Of a DNA stretch of 11,046 nucleotides, positions 1 to 5,538 are shown piece after piece. Position 1 is the first letter of the stretch; the number at the start of each line of letters is the position of its first letter. Below the pieces are notes generated by a model, which was not told where the DNA came from, did not search any database, and saw only the letters and a program-made list of their open reading frames with translations. The translations under genes were made by a program, and so were the position numbers. Source of the DNA: CAYQFQ01 sp964416925 (GTDB lineage Bacteria; Patescibacteriota; Minisyncoccia; Phycocordibacterales; GWA1-40-21); contig CAYQFQ010000022.1 in NCBI GenBank assembly GCA_964416925.1, forward strand, positions 1-11,046, given 5' to 3'.

Positions 1-68
1 CCATCAACTATATAAGCCGTTAGATTTCTAATTTCAAGATATTTTTTTATATATGGGACCTTACTCAT
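1..68 (-). CDS. N-terminus of a hypothetical protein, cut by the left edge
   Basis: Reading leftward from an ATG at 68-66, a frame stays open to the window edge and begins MSKVPYIKKYLEIRNLTAY, with about 22 codons visible. The start lies 6 nt beyond the stop codon of the cupin gene, so the two are probably co-transcribed and perhaps translationally coupled. The spacing, strand and ordinary composition suggest a real gene. I recall similar N-termini (K-x-P-Y-I-K-x-Y ... V-D-G) in short hypothetical proteins of Parcubacteria, but that is memory and not a search. No function can be assigned from 22 residues. Confidence 0.6.
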   Translation of the reverse strand, partial: MSKVPYIKKYLEIRNLTAYIVD

Positions 69-74
69 CTATCT

Positions 75-458
75 TTATGCATGATCTTCTTTATCGGCAA
101 GAGCATCCGCCTTTGTTTTATGGACAGTTCCATCTCTGTGATGTGGTGGCATATAAATAGTATAAAGCTTAAGATGTCTATCGTCAGATGTATTAATGAT
201 ATTGTGTGTACATCCTTCCGGAACAATCGCAGCATCACCAGCCTCCAGATAGCCTTCGGACCCATTAATTATTATCTTTCCTTCGCCGGACTCCACCCTG
301 AAGAATTGATCAACATAATTATGAACCTCTTCCCCAATTTCCTCATTAGGCTGAAGATTCATTACCACAAGTTGTCCATGTTCTGAAGTGTAAAGAACTT
401 TTCTAAAATTCTCATTTTCTAAAGTTGCTTTCTCTATGTTTCCTTTATATCCTCTCAT
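75..458 (-). CDS. single-domain cupin protein
   Basis: This 127-residue protein is a single cupin beta-barrel. Cupin motif 1 is seen around residues 40-60 (GEEVHNYVDQFFRVESGEG; the usual G-x5-H-x-H-x3-E-x6-G has its second His replaced by Tyr). Motif 2 is near 72-90 (GDAAIVPEGCTHNIIN, matching G-x5-P-x-G-x2-H-x3-N). His, Glu and the motif-2 His could bind a metal. The C-terminus is rich in His, Asp and Lys (PPHHRDGTVH ... KEDHA). Small cupins of this shape are common in CPR bacteria and are often annotated as mannose-6-phosphate isomerase-like, but the substrate is unknown. There is no signal peptide, so it should be cytoplasmic. No SD precedes the ATG and no alternative Met exists nearby. 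It probably forms an operon with the partial gene 6 nt downstream. Confidence 0.85.
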   Translation of the reverse strand: MRGYKGNIEKATLENENFRKVLYTSEHGQLVVMNLQPNEEIGEEVHNYVDQFFRVESGEGKIIINGSEGYLEAGDAAIVPEGCTHNIINTSDDRHLKLYTIYMPPHHRDGTVHKTKADALADKEDHA

Positions 459-514
459 AGTATTATTTGGGCCCTAAATAAAAACAATTTGGGCATATTA
501 GCTAATAAAAACTT

Positions 515-868
515 CTACCTTTTAAACATTCTTCTAAAAAAATTAGATATTCTATTAAGTGGTTTTGCATCTTCAATCCTCTGTTCTTCTTCTCGTTTCA
601 TTCTTTCAGCCATTTTCCTGTCGATTTCTTCTAAATCAGCCTGAGTGTCAGCTCTCCTCTTATTTCTCTCAGATATTTGCGCATCACTCATACCACGCAA
701 CTCAGCACGTAATTTTTCGTGTGCATTATCTGCAACGACATCTTTATCTTGCGACCAATCAAAAGGTTTAATCTTATCATCACCATCAATCTTTGATGAT
801 TTTGTTTCTACTTCTGGGCTCAGAAAAGTATCTGTACACACTGCTGGTCCTTCAATATTATCTTTCAT
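515..868 (-). CDS. hypothetical charged coiled-coil protein
   Basis: I do not recognise this 117-residue protein. The N-terminal 45 residues are acidic and low in hydrophobics. Residues about 48-100 are almost all Glu, Arg, Lys, Asp and Ala in a helical, coiled-coil-like pattern (KRRADTQADLEEIDRKMAER, then MKREEEQRIEDAK). The last 15 residues form a basic, aromatic tail (NRISNFFRRMFKR) that could be an amphipathic helix binding a membrane or nucleic acid. There is no signal peptide or membrane span. Upstream, the minus strand has overlapping TATAAT/TAATAT hexamers ending 6-8 nt before the ATG and no SD, consistent with the leaderless starts of other genes here. The coding sequence is intact and does not overlap its neighbours, so it is probably real. 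Confidence 0.7.
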   Translation of the reverse strand: MKDNIEGPAVCTDTFLSPEVETKSSKIDGDDKIKPFDWSQDKDVVADNAHEKLRAELRGMSDAQISERNKRRADTQADLEEIDRKMAERMKREEEQRIEDAKPLNRISNFFRRMFKR

Positions 869-991
869 ATTTATATATTATATCTAGTAAACGTTAACTA
901 AACATTAAAATTATATAACATATGACCACATATTACTATATTATCTATTGTTTACTTATCTATATTTTAAAATATAATATATATACAACTT

Positions 992-1825
992 ATGGAAAAA
1001 AATAAAGGTTTTACTTTAATAGAACTTTTAATGGTTATATCAATAATCTCTCTTTTGTCTTCTATAATAATCCCAGCAGTAAATGATGCAAGAAAAAGCG
1101 GTAAAATTGCTGCTGGAAGGGTTTTTACCTCTCATACAGAGCAAGCAATCGGCGCTTACGCCTCCGGCTGGTGGGACTTTGAGGAGATAGTCGGCGGCAA
1201 AGTCCTCGACAATTCTGGAAATGGCTTCAATGGTACATTAGTAGGTAGCCCAACAATAACAAAAGGTATTAAAGGAAATGCGTTATTGTTTAATGGATCA
1301 ACAAGTTATGTTGATATGGGCAACGTTGCAGTTTTTAAACAAAATGAATCTTTTACCATTTCAGCATGGGTATATCTTAATGGTTATAACACCGAATATG
1401 GATTCAATGTATTATTTCAGGACAGTTTTCAAGCTGGAGGTGTCTCTTTCGGCATTAGAGGCAAACAAGATGGATCAAATTATCAAAAATTCGGCTATTG
1501 GGCAGACGGAATGAGTCCGAATTATTTTTACAGCAATCAAATCGTCCCTCTTAATGAATGGCACCACATCCTCATAACTTGGGATAAAAACACACGAAAA
1601 ACAAGAGTTTACTACGACGGAGTAGATAAAGGTGGGCAAAACAATGTAACTTATTTTACCCCGTTAAGTTCCACGTCTTTACGCATAGGATATGGTGGCA
1701 ATACGGGATATTTTAATGGTAAGATTGATGAAGTTAGAATTTATAGTGAAGCGCTAAGTGTTTCTGAAATCGAGAAGCTATACGCCGAAGGCAGTATTAC
1801 TCACAATTTAGTTTTAGACAAATAA
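992..1825 (+). CDS. type IV pilin-like (prepilin) protein with LamG/concanavalin-A-like domain
   Basis: The N-terminus is a classic class III signal: MEKNKGFTLIELLMVISII. A prepilin peptidase (PilD) would cleave after Gly6, leaving Phe1 and Glu5 of the mature protein, followed by a hydrophobic helix to about residue 28. From about residue 50 the protein is a LamG/Laminin_G_3 jelly-roll domain: WWDFEE, then GNALLFNGSTSYVDMGN, FTISAWVYL, EWHHILITWD, YYDGVDKG and the typical ending GKIDEVRIYSEALSVSEIEK. It should be exported and held in the membrane or assembled into a pilus or pseudopilus, showing a carbohydrate- or protein-binding domain outside the cell. Such fusions are frequent in Parcubacteria. 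A TATATA hexamer ends 6 nt before the ATG (980-985) and there is no SD. The segment 1150-1215 is visibly GC-richer than its flanks and falls where the pilin helix joins the LamG domain. The methyltransferase gene follows 15 nt after the stop. Confidence 0.9.
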   Translation: MEKNKGFTLIELLMVISIISLLSSIIIPAVNDARKSGKIAAGRVFTSHTEQAIGAYASGWWDFEEIVGGKVLDNSGNGFNGTLVGSPTITKGIKGNALLFNGSTSYVDMGNVAVFKQNESFTISAWVYLNGYNTEYGFNVLFQDSFQAGGVSFGIRGKQDGSNYQKFGYWADGMSPNYFYSNQIVPLNEWHHILITWDKNTRKTRVYYDGVDKGGQNNVTYFTPLSSTSLRIGYGGNTGYFNGKIDEVRIYSEALSVSEIEKLYAEGSITHNLVLDK

Positions 1826-1840
1826 TACAGACACATTAAT

Positions 1841-2590
1841 ATGTTAACAAAAAATCAGATTAAGCTAATTAAATCACTTCATGAAAAGAAAAACCGAAAT
1901 GAGCAAGGTCTTTTTTTGGTTGAGGGATCAAAAGGAGTTTTAGAACTACTTAATTCAGACCTTGAGATCATCCAGCTACTTGTTACTAATAAATTTTACG
2001 AGGAAAATAAAGATCAAATAAAAAGTAAGGAAGTTAACACTGAGATCATTGAACAAGAAGTTCTCCAAAAAATGAGTTATTTTGAAACGAATGATAGTGC
2101 ACTGGCTGTGGTCAGACAGAGAAGCAGTTCCGAAGTAAAAAACGAATCTACAGGAATTACCCTTGTCTTGGACGAAATAAAAGACCCCGGGAATCTTGGA
2201 ACCATCGTTCGTATCGCCGATTGGTACGGGATAAAAGAAATTATTGCTTCAGAAAATACTGTAGATTTTTATAATCCAAAAGTTATATCAGCTTCAATGG
2301 GTTCTTTCACCAGAGTTTCTGTGACCTATAAAAATTTAGAAACTTTTTTAAGTGAAACAAAAGAGCCTATTTTCGGAGCGTATATGGACGGTAAAGATAT
2401 ACATAAAATTAAATTCCCCGATACTGGTATTTTAATCATGGGTAACGAATCAAACGGAATAAGTGAAAGTCTCAAAAAATTTATAACAGAAAAAATCACA
2501 ATACCACGAGTTGGTAAAGCAGAATCTTTAAACGTCTCTATCGCCACAGCTATTATTTGCGATAATTGGACAAGTAGTCTAAACATTTAG
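1841..2590 (+). CDS. SpoU/TrmH-family RNA 2'-O-methyltransferase
   Basis: This 249-residue protein has the full layout of an SPOUT-class SpoU methyltransferase. An N-terminal substrate-binding domain covers about residues 1-95 (KNRNEQGLFLVEGSKGVLEL). The three SPOUT motifs follow: motif 1 near 107-130 (LDEIKDPGNLGTIVRIADWY, with the conserved N and R), motif 2 (GILIMGNESNGIS) and motif 3 (ITIPRVGKAESLNVSIATA), which build the knotted SAM site. Members 2'-O-methylate ribose in 23S rRNA or tRNA. The N-terminal domain resembles the 23S rRNA (guanosine-2'-O-) methyltransferase group (RlmB/TsnR-like), but the target nucleotide cannot be read from sequence. The length is typical. It starts 15 nt after the pilin-like gene without an SD; a TAATAC hexamer overlaps that gene's stop (1823-1828), so it may be read through or have its own promoter. 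A hairpin follows at 2610-2634. Confidence 0.93.
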   Translation: MLTKNQIKLIKSLHEKKNRNEQGLFLVEGSKGVLELLNSDLEIIQLLVTNKFYEENKDQIKSKEVNTEIIEQEVLQKMSYFETNDSALAVVRQRSSSEVKNESTGITLVLDEIKDPGNLGTIVRIADWYGIKEIIASENTVDFYNPKVISASMGSFTRVSVTYKNLETFLSETKEPIFGAYMDGKDIHKIKFPDTGILIMGNESNGISESLKKFITEKITIPRVGKAESLNVSIATAIICDNWTSSLNI

Positions 2591-2609
2591 TCCTATTCGC
2601 CTCTCTGTA

Positions 2610-2634
2610 AGCGACGCATGTTTTTTGCGTCGCT
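2610..2634 (+). terminator. hairpin after the SpoU methyltransferase gene, probable terminator
   Basis: A perfect 9-bp stem (AGCGACGCA / TGCGTCGCT) closes a T-rich 7-nt loop, 20 nt after the stop codon of the methyltransferase gene. No T-run follows on either strand, so it is a weak intrinsic terminator or an mRNA 3'-end stabilising hairpin. It sits between convergent genes and could serve both. Confidence 0.5.
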
Positions 2635-2663
2635 AAAGAATTGCCAATAGTTAATGGTTGTGT

Positions 2664-2867
2664 TTACTTTGACATCTTAGCTGAAGTGAAGATCATATAT
2701 ATTGCTGAAAGTCCTACAAGATCATATACGATTCTTACCAAAACTGGCCAGTTACCGAAAATCTTTTCGACGAGGTTCCACTGAAATACTCCAACGAGCC
2801 CCCAGTTCAAACCACCGATAATAACAAGCACAATCACAATCCAATCCATAGCATTAAGTCTGTTCAT
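2664..2867 (-). CDS. DUF378 family membrane protein
   Basis: This 67-residue protein matches the DUF378 (YuzA-like) pattern: MNRLNAMDWIVIVLVIIGGL, then NWGLVGVF in the first membrane helix (about residues 8-28), a short polar loop (NLVEKIFGNWP), and a second helix (VRIVYDLVGLSAIYMIF, about 43-61) ending in a basic tail. The N-W-G motif and Y-D-L-V-G motif are the family signatures. It is an inner-membrane protein of unknown function. Unlike several neighbours it has a good distal promoter (2910-2939) and a leader of about 36 nt, yet no SD close to the ATG. Confidence 0.93.
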   Translation of the reverse strand: MNRLNAMDWIVIVLVIIGGLNWGLVGVFQWNLVEKIFGNWPVLVRIVYDLVGLSAIYMIFTSAKMSK

Positions 2868-2909
2868 AATTTAAATTAAATTTAATATAAACTTACGACC
2901 TTTAGTACA

Positions 2910-2939
2910 ATTATATATTTTATTAAAATACTTAGTCAA
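2910..2939 (-). promoter_or_regulatory. sigma-70-like promoter of the DUF378 gene
   Basis: On the minus strand a -35 TTGACT (2939-2934) and a perfect -10 TATAAT (2915-2910) are 18 nt apart. Transcription should begin near 2903, giving a leader of about 36 nt before the ATG at 2867. Confidence 0.65.
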
Positions 2940-3017
2940 TAGACTTATTAATCTTAACGAAATATTTTTAACCCTCTGACTTAATCTAAAATTAATCCTC
3001 AAGTTTTTTTGGGGTAT

Positions 3018-3060
3018 AAAAAAAGCGAGGGTTAGATTGTTTTTAGGCAAAATCCCTCGC
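3018..3060 (-). terminator. intrinsic terminator of the 3067-3513 gene
   Basis: On the minus strand a GCGAGGG/CCCTCGC stem (3060-3054 with 3031-3025) is followed directly by seven Ts (3024-3018). It begins only 7 nt after the coding region, a textbook rho-independent terminator in the direction of that gene. Confidence 0.85.
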
Positions 3061-3066
3061 GCGGTG

Positions 3067-3513
3067 CTAATAAGTCTGAACTTTTCTCACTGAGATCTTC
3101 ATCCCGAATACCCTTGTCTCCTCTTCAAAGCCCATAGTGATCGCAATTTCTCTGGCTCGATTGAAATCATTAATCTTTGCAAGCGTATCGGCTTTGAGTT
3201 TGGAGTGCTTTCTCGTCCTACTCACAAAAAGGAGTAGCTCGTTTGGAATACTTGTCACAAGACTGTCAATCTCATCTCGGTCTCTATCCTCTGCCATTTC
3301 CGCTTGCTCTGCAAGCCTCCACAACTCATACAGCGTCCCCCTCACAAGATTCATCGCTTTAATATTACGAGAATAACCAAAATGATAATTCACACCGAAA
3401 TATCTCCGGAATTCTCGTCTCGCCTTAATAGTGTGAAAAGAGATATGGCAGAAAAGCCCAACCATAAAGAGAATCAAGACACCAAACATAGCACTAGGCA
3501 GGTTATGAATCAT
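3067..3513 (-). CDS. hypothetical single-span membrane protein
   Basis: I do not recognise this 148-residue protein. Residues about 5-27 are a hydrophobic span (SAMFGVLILFMVGLFCHISF) followed at once by a basic patch (KARREFRRYF), so the protein is likely anchored with its C-terminal 115 residues in the cytoplasm. The rest is helical and charged (LWRLAEQAEMAEDRDRDEID; RKHSKLKADTLAKINDFNRA). It differs from its neighbours: it is GC-richer in codon use and has the only clear Shine-Dalgarno in the window (GGAGG, 5-6 nt before the ATG). It also has a leader of about 55 nt, a promoter overlapped by inverted repeats (3576-3603) and a strong terminator (3018-3060). This suggests a self-contained, individually regulated unit, possibly acquired from elsewhere. 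An alternative reading as a small toxin-like membrane protein has no support beyond the membrane anchor. Confidence 0.75.
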   Translation of the reverse strand: MIHNLPSAMFGVLILFMVGLFCHISFHTIKARREFRRYFGVNYHFGYSRNIKAMNLVRGTLYELWRLAEQAEMAEDRDRDEIDSLVTSIPNELLLFVSRTRKHSKLKADTLAKINDFNRAREIAITMGFEEETRVFGMKISVRKVQTY

Positions 3514-3543
3514 AGAATCCTCCGATTATTAAGAACTTACACT

Positions 3544-3563
3544 GATTAATCACTCGATTAATC
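3544..3563. repeat. two copies of the palindromic octamer GATTAATC, possible operator
   Basis: GATTAATC, which is its own reverse complement, occurs at 3544-3551 and 3556-3563, 12 bp centre to centre, about one helical turn. Both lie between the predicted transcription start (about 3569) and the SD of the gene at 3067-3513. Tandem half-sites on one DNA face fit a repressor site, but no regulator is visible. Confidence 0.4.
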
Positions 3564-3575
3564 CCACCGGTACAT

Positions 3576-3603
3576 ACCATATCACAATATGGGGCTTTGT
3601 CAA
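3576..3603 (-). promoter_or_regulatory. promoter of the 3067-3513 gene with overlapping inverted repeat
   Basis: On the minus strand a perfect -35 TTGACA (3603-3598) and an extended -10 TGA-TATGGT (-10 hexamer 3581-3576) are separated by 16 nt. The inverted repeat CCATAT-CACA-ATATGG (3577-3592) overlaps the -10 and spacer, where a repressor would block polymerase. Confidence 0.55.
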
Positions 3604-3629
3604 ATTTAATGCAAATACAATATTACGCC

Positions 3630-4091
3630 TCAATACCCTTTTGGTGGAGGCATCTTTTTACCTAAATATCCGAGGTTGAGCTTTTTTATTTCTTCATATA
3701 TGCTATCAACCAATTCTTTAAGTCTCATTCTCTCTTGTTCTGTTTTAGTGGAAAGTATAAATTCCAAAGCCTTCTCAAAATCATTTTTGAATTTCTGATT
3801 AATATCTTTCCATGGTGTATTCTTAAGAGGTAGTGCAATTTTTTCATCATATGATAATACTCCAATTTTCATTAAATAAGCTATGGATGGGTATCCCAAA
3901 TCTCCAGTCCAATATGAGCTATTATCATTAGACATAATCTGATTCTTATTTACATCAAAGGATACCTCGTAAAATTTATTACGACTTGAAGAATAAATTT
4001 TTGCAGTATTTCCACTCACTTCGATTCTATCATCAACAATAACACCTAGTGATTCGTATATCTTTGTTTTCGAAGGTAATTTCCATTTCAT
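3630..4091 (-). CDS. hypothetical protein
   Basis: I do not recognise this 153-residue protein. It appears soluble, with no signal peptide or membrane span. The first half reads like a small beta-rich domain (IVDDRIEVSGNTAKIYSSSR, then YEVSFDVNKNQIMSND), compatible with a cyclic repetition of short strands. The middle contains a hydrophobic helix-like segment (YPSIAYLMKIGVLSYDEKIA). Residues about 95-140 are a charged helix (NDFEKALEFILSTKTEQERM), and it ends in a Pro-rich tail (KKMPPPKGY). A perfect -10 TATAAT ends exactly 6 nt before the ATG, so the mRNA is likely leaderless and the start is secure. It is monocistronic as far as can be seen. Confidence 0.75.
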   Translation of the reverse strand: MKWKLPSKTKIYESLGVIVDDRIEVSGNTAKIYSSSRNKFYEVSFDVNKNQIMSNDNSSYWTGDLGYPSIAYLMKIGVLSYDEKIALPLKNTPWKDINQKFKNDFEKALEFILSTKTEQERMRLKELVDSIYEEIKKLNLGYLGKKMPPPKGY

Positions 4092-4097
4092 TCTGGG

Positions 4098-4103
4098 ATT
4101 ATA
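4098..4103 (-). promoter_or_regulatory. -10 element (TATAAT) giving a leaderless start at 4091
   Basis: A consensus TATAAT on the minus strand is separated from the ATG (4091) by exactly 6 nt, placing the transcription start at or next to the A of the ATG. No good -35 is visible 16-18 nt upstream. Confidence 0.55.
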
Positions 4104-4217
4104 TCAAACTACCGAGAAGCTAGCACGGCACATAATGAGAGCTCTTAATCTCAAATTTAATACACGTTGCTACTATTTACACATATAGAGTTTATTAATA
4201 AATAATTAAGAAAAAAC

Positions 4218-4373
4218 ATGTTAACAACAATAGCAATAATTTTAATAGTCTTGTGGCTTATCGGAATAGTCTCCTCTTATACAATTGGTGGTTTTATACA
4301 CATCCTACTTGTCGTGGCTATAATTATGTTTTTGGTTCGACTGATACAAGGGTCAGGGAAAGATACAATTTAA
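4218..4373 (+). CDS. lmo0937-family small membrane protein
   Basis: This short gene encodes 51 residues starting MLTTIAIILIVLWLIGIVSS and continuing through YTIGGFIHILLVVA to a short polar tail (RLIQGSGKDTI). The pattern W-L-x-G, S-Y-T-x-G-G-F-I-H-x-L-L-V and R-L-I-Q-G is that of the lmo0937 (DUF5670) family of two-helix inner-membrane proteins, found widely in bacteria and often linked to envelope stress. The exact function is unknown. The length is typical for the family and the frame is intact from ATG to TAA. A purine-rich AAGAAAAAA precedes the ATG by 1-2 nt and is too close to be a good SD. The gene converges on the phosphoribosyltransferase-like gene, whose stop is 10 nt away. Confidence 0.87.
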   Translation: MLTTIAIILIVLWLIGIVSSYTIGGFIHILLVVAIIMFLVRLIQGSGKDTI

Positions 4374-4382
4374 AATCACACT

Positions 4383-5234
4383 CTATACTCCCCACACTTC
4401 AGAGACGATTGATTTCGCCAATTCTTTAATATGAATTCGCGTCTTATTTATGTTTTCCTGGATTACTGACTTCTCTTCTTCAGAAAGAGGAACTGAGTCT
4501 AATTCTTTAAATACCTTAGTCCAACCCTTCTGCTTTAGACTTATTTCAGAAAAAGTATCCTCATCATCAATACCAAACAATTCGTCTTGTTCTTCGATTG
4601 TCATAAACTCAGTTCTCTTTCTCTCGCCTGATTCAATAGCCTTGTCTAATCTAATCGGCATAGGGTCATACTTTTTTGTCTTTGAAATGCCAGATAGAAT
4701 ATTATGCTTTTCGCGAAAAATAAAAGGGTTTTCATGACCACCCCCAACAAAAAATCCATCACATCCAATAGTAGAGCAGGCATTTCCAACAGAAAAAGAT
4801 TCTTTGTCGGTACCAATCGTTGAGACATCAACTTTATCAATATTTATTTTTCTCAAAAAACCCACCAAACGATTTAGGCTTTTTCCGGTATGAATATATT
4901 GAGTTACTAACAGAATTTTTTTACTATCACCAATCCCCTTTTTTAAGTAGCTTATTAAAGTCTCCTCATCATACTTATTTTTAGGCAAATGAAATTGCCC
5001 TGACGCAACAAAAAGTGTCTTTACCGAATGTTCTGGATTAACTAACTTGAAAATCTCTCGAAACAAAAGAGTAGGAATTCTTCCTCCGGCATCGTCACTT
5101 ACAATCGCGTCATATTCCCCAGACTCAATCTGCTCTTTCAGCTTTTCACACAAATTAACAAAACCCTTTTTTAAATCATCAATCATTTCTTGATCACTCT
5201 CCCCTCTCTTTTCAAATTTCGGATAACTTTCCAT
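4383..5234 (-). CDS. phosphoribosyltransferase-like (type I PRTase fold) protein
   Basis: The first 165 of 283 residues look like a type I phosphoribosyltransferase fold. A core strand and helix with a turn like the PRTase hood/PPi region is at 41-61 (YDAIVSDDAGGRIPTLLFRE). A long alpha/beta segment follows. The strand-loop-helix at 106-123 (KILLVTQYIHTGKSLNRL) occupies the place of the PRPP loop, usually V-D-D-x-x-x-T-G-x-T. Here the two acidic residues are replaced by T-Q, while H-T-G-K-S keeps the T-G turn. Residues 150-165 contain two Cys and a Gly-rich stretch (CSTIGCDGFFVGGGHENPF). The C-terminal 100 residues are acidic and helical. Loss of the acidic pair suggests altered or non-PRPP chemistry, or a regulatory or binding role. 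It is likely cytoplasmic and leaderless, with a promoter at 5241-5268. The next gene upstream on the strand is the S8 peptidase, separated by a terminator. Confidence 0.65.
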   Translation of the reverse strand: MESYPKFEKRGESDQEMIDDLKKGFVNLCEKLKEQIESGEYDAIVSDDAGGRIPTLLFREIFKLVNPEHSVKTLFVASGQFHLPKNKYDEETLISYLKKGIGDSKKILLVTQYIHTGKSLNRLVGFLRKINIDKVDVSTIGTDKESFSVGNACSTIGCDGFFVGGGHENPFIFREKHNILSGISKTKKYDPMPIRLDKAIESGERKRTEFMTIEEQDELFGIDDEDTFSEISLKQKGWTKVFKELDSVPLSEEEKSVIQENINKTRIHIKELAKSIVSEVWGV

Positions 5235-5240
5235 TGATAA

Positions 5241-5268
5241 ATTATAACAATATAAATAAAATAGACAA
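5241..5268 (-). promoter_or_regulatory. promoter of the PRTase-like gene (leaderless)
   Basis: On the minus strand -35 TTGTCT (5268-5263) and a perfect -10 TATAAT (5246-5241) are 16 nt apart. The -10 ends 6 nt before the ATG at 5234, so transcription should start at the initiation codon. Confidence 0.7.
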
Positions 5269-5298
5269 TGAAAAAAACCTCCTTCCCTTCAATCAGGC

Positions 5299-5390
5299 TC
5301 CGATTCTCTCACACCACAAGAGTACTTCCATTTTCTAATCGCTTTACTCAAGAAAATTAGGTCACGCAAGCAAAACCATTTGCTTGCTTA
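5299..5390 (+). other. structured intergenic segment, possible diverged relative of the tRNA-associated elements
   Basis: The gap 5235-5538 has no gene. It holds, in order on the plus strand: a 13-nt string CTCCGATTCTCTC (5298-5310), identical to one inside the element at tRNA-His (6867-6879) and in all but its first base to the T-arm of tRNA-His; a CTCT/AGAG hairpin; ATTTTCT/AGAAAAT; and a perfect 9-bp hairpin GCAAGCAAA/TTTGCTTGC (5366-5387). A large hairpin terminator follows at 5393-5438. The order of motifs differs from the other elements and there is no recognisable tRNA on the other side, so this is at best a decayed or rearranged copy. Confidence 0.25.
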
Positions 5391-5392
5391 GC

Positions 5393-5438
5393 CACCCATG
5401 AAAAAAGCCCGCCTGAGCGGACTTCTTTTTCATGGGTG
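5393..5438. terminator. large hairpin terminator between peptidase and PRTase-like genes
   Basis: A perfect 13-bp outer stem (5393-5405 with 5426-5438, CACCCATGAAAAA) surrounds an inner 7-bp stem with one mismatch (AGCCCGC / GCGGACT, loop CTGA). On the minus strand the inner stem is followed by six Ts (5406-5401), so it should terminate the S8 peptidase transcript. A shorter T-run on plus (5426-5430) would let it work the other way too. Confidence 0.75.
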
Positions 5439-5538
5439 CCACAGTAAACGAAGTTTGGACTATTTTTGCGAAAGAGAAATGATGAAACGATTTATATTCC
5501 GAGTTTTTATCCCAACACAGAGCTTACTGTTTCTTAAT

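Noticed and set aside
5443..5538. Remnant of a minus-strand tRNA
   Set aside because: The 3' part ending TGTGGCACC has no matching 5' acceptor strand, D-arm or anticodon arm upstream.
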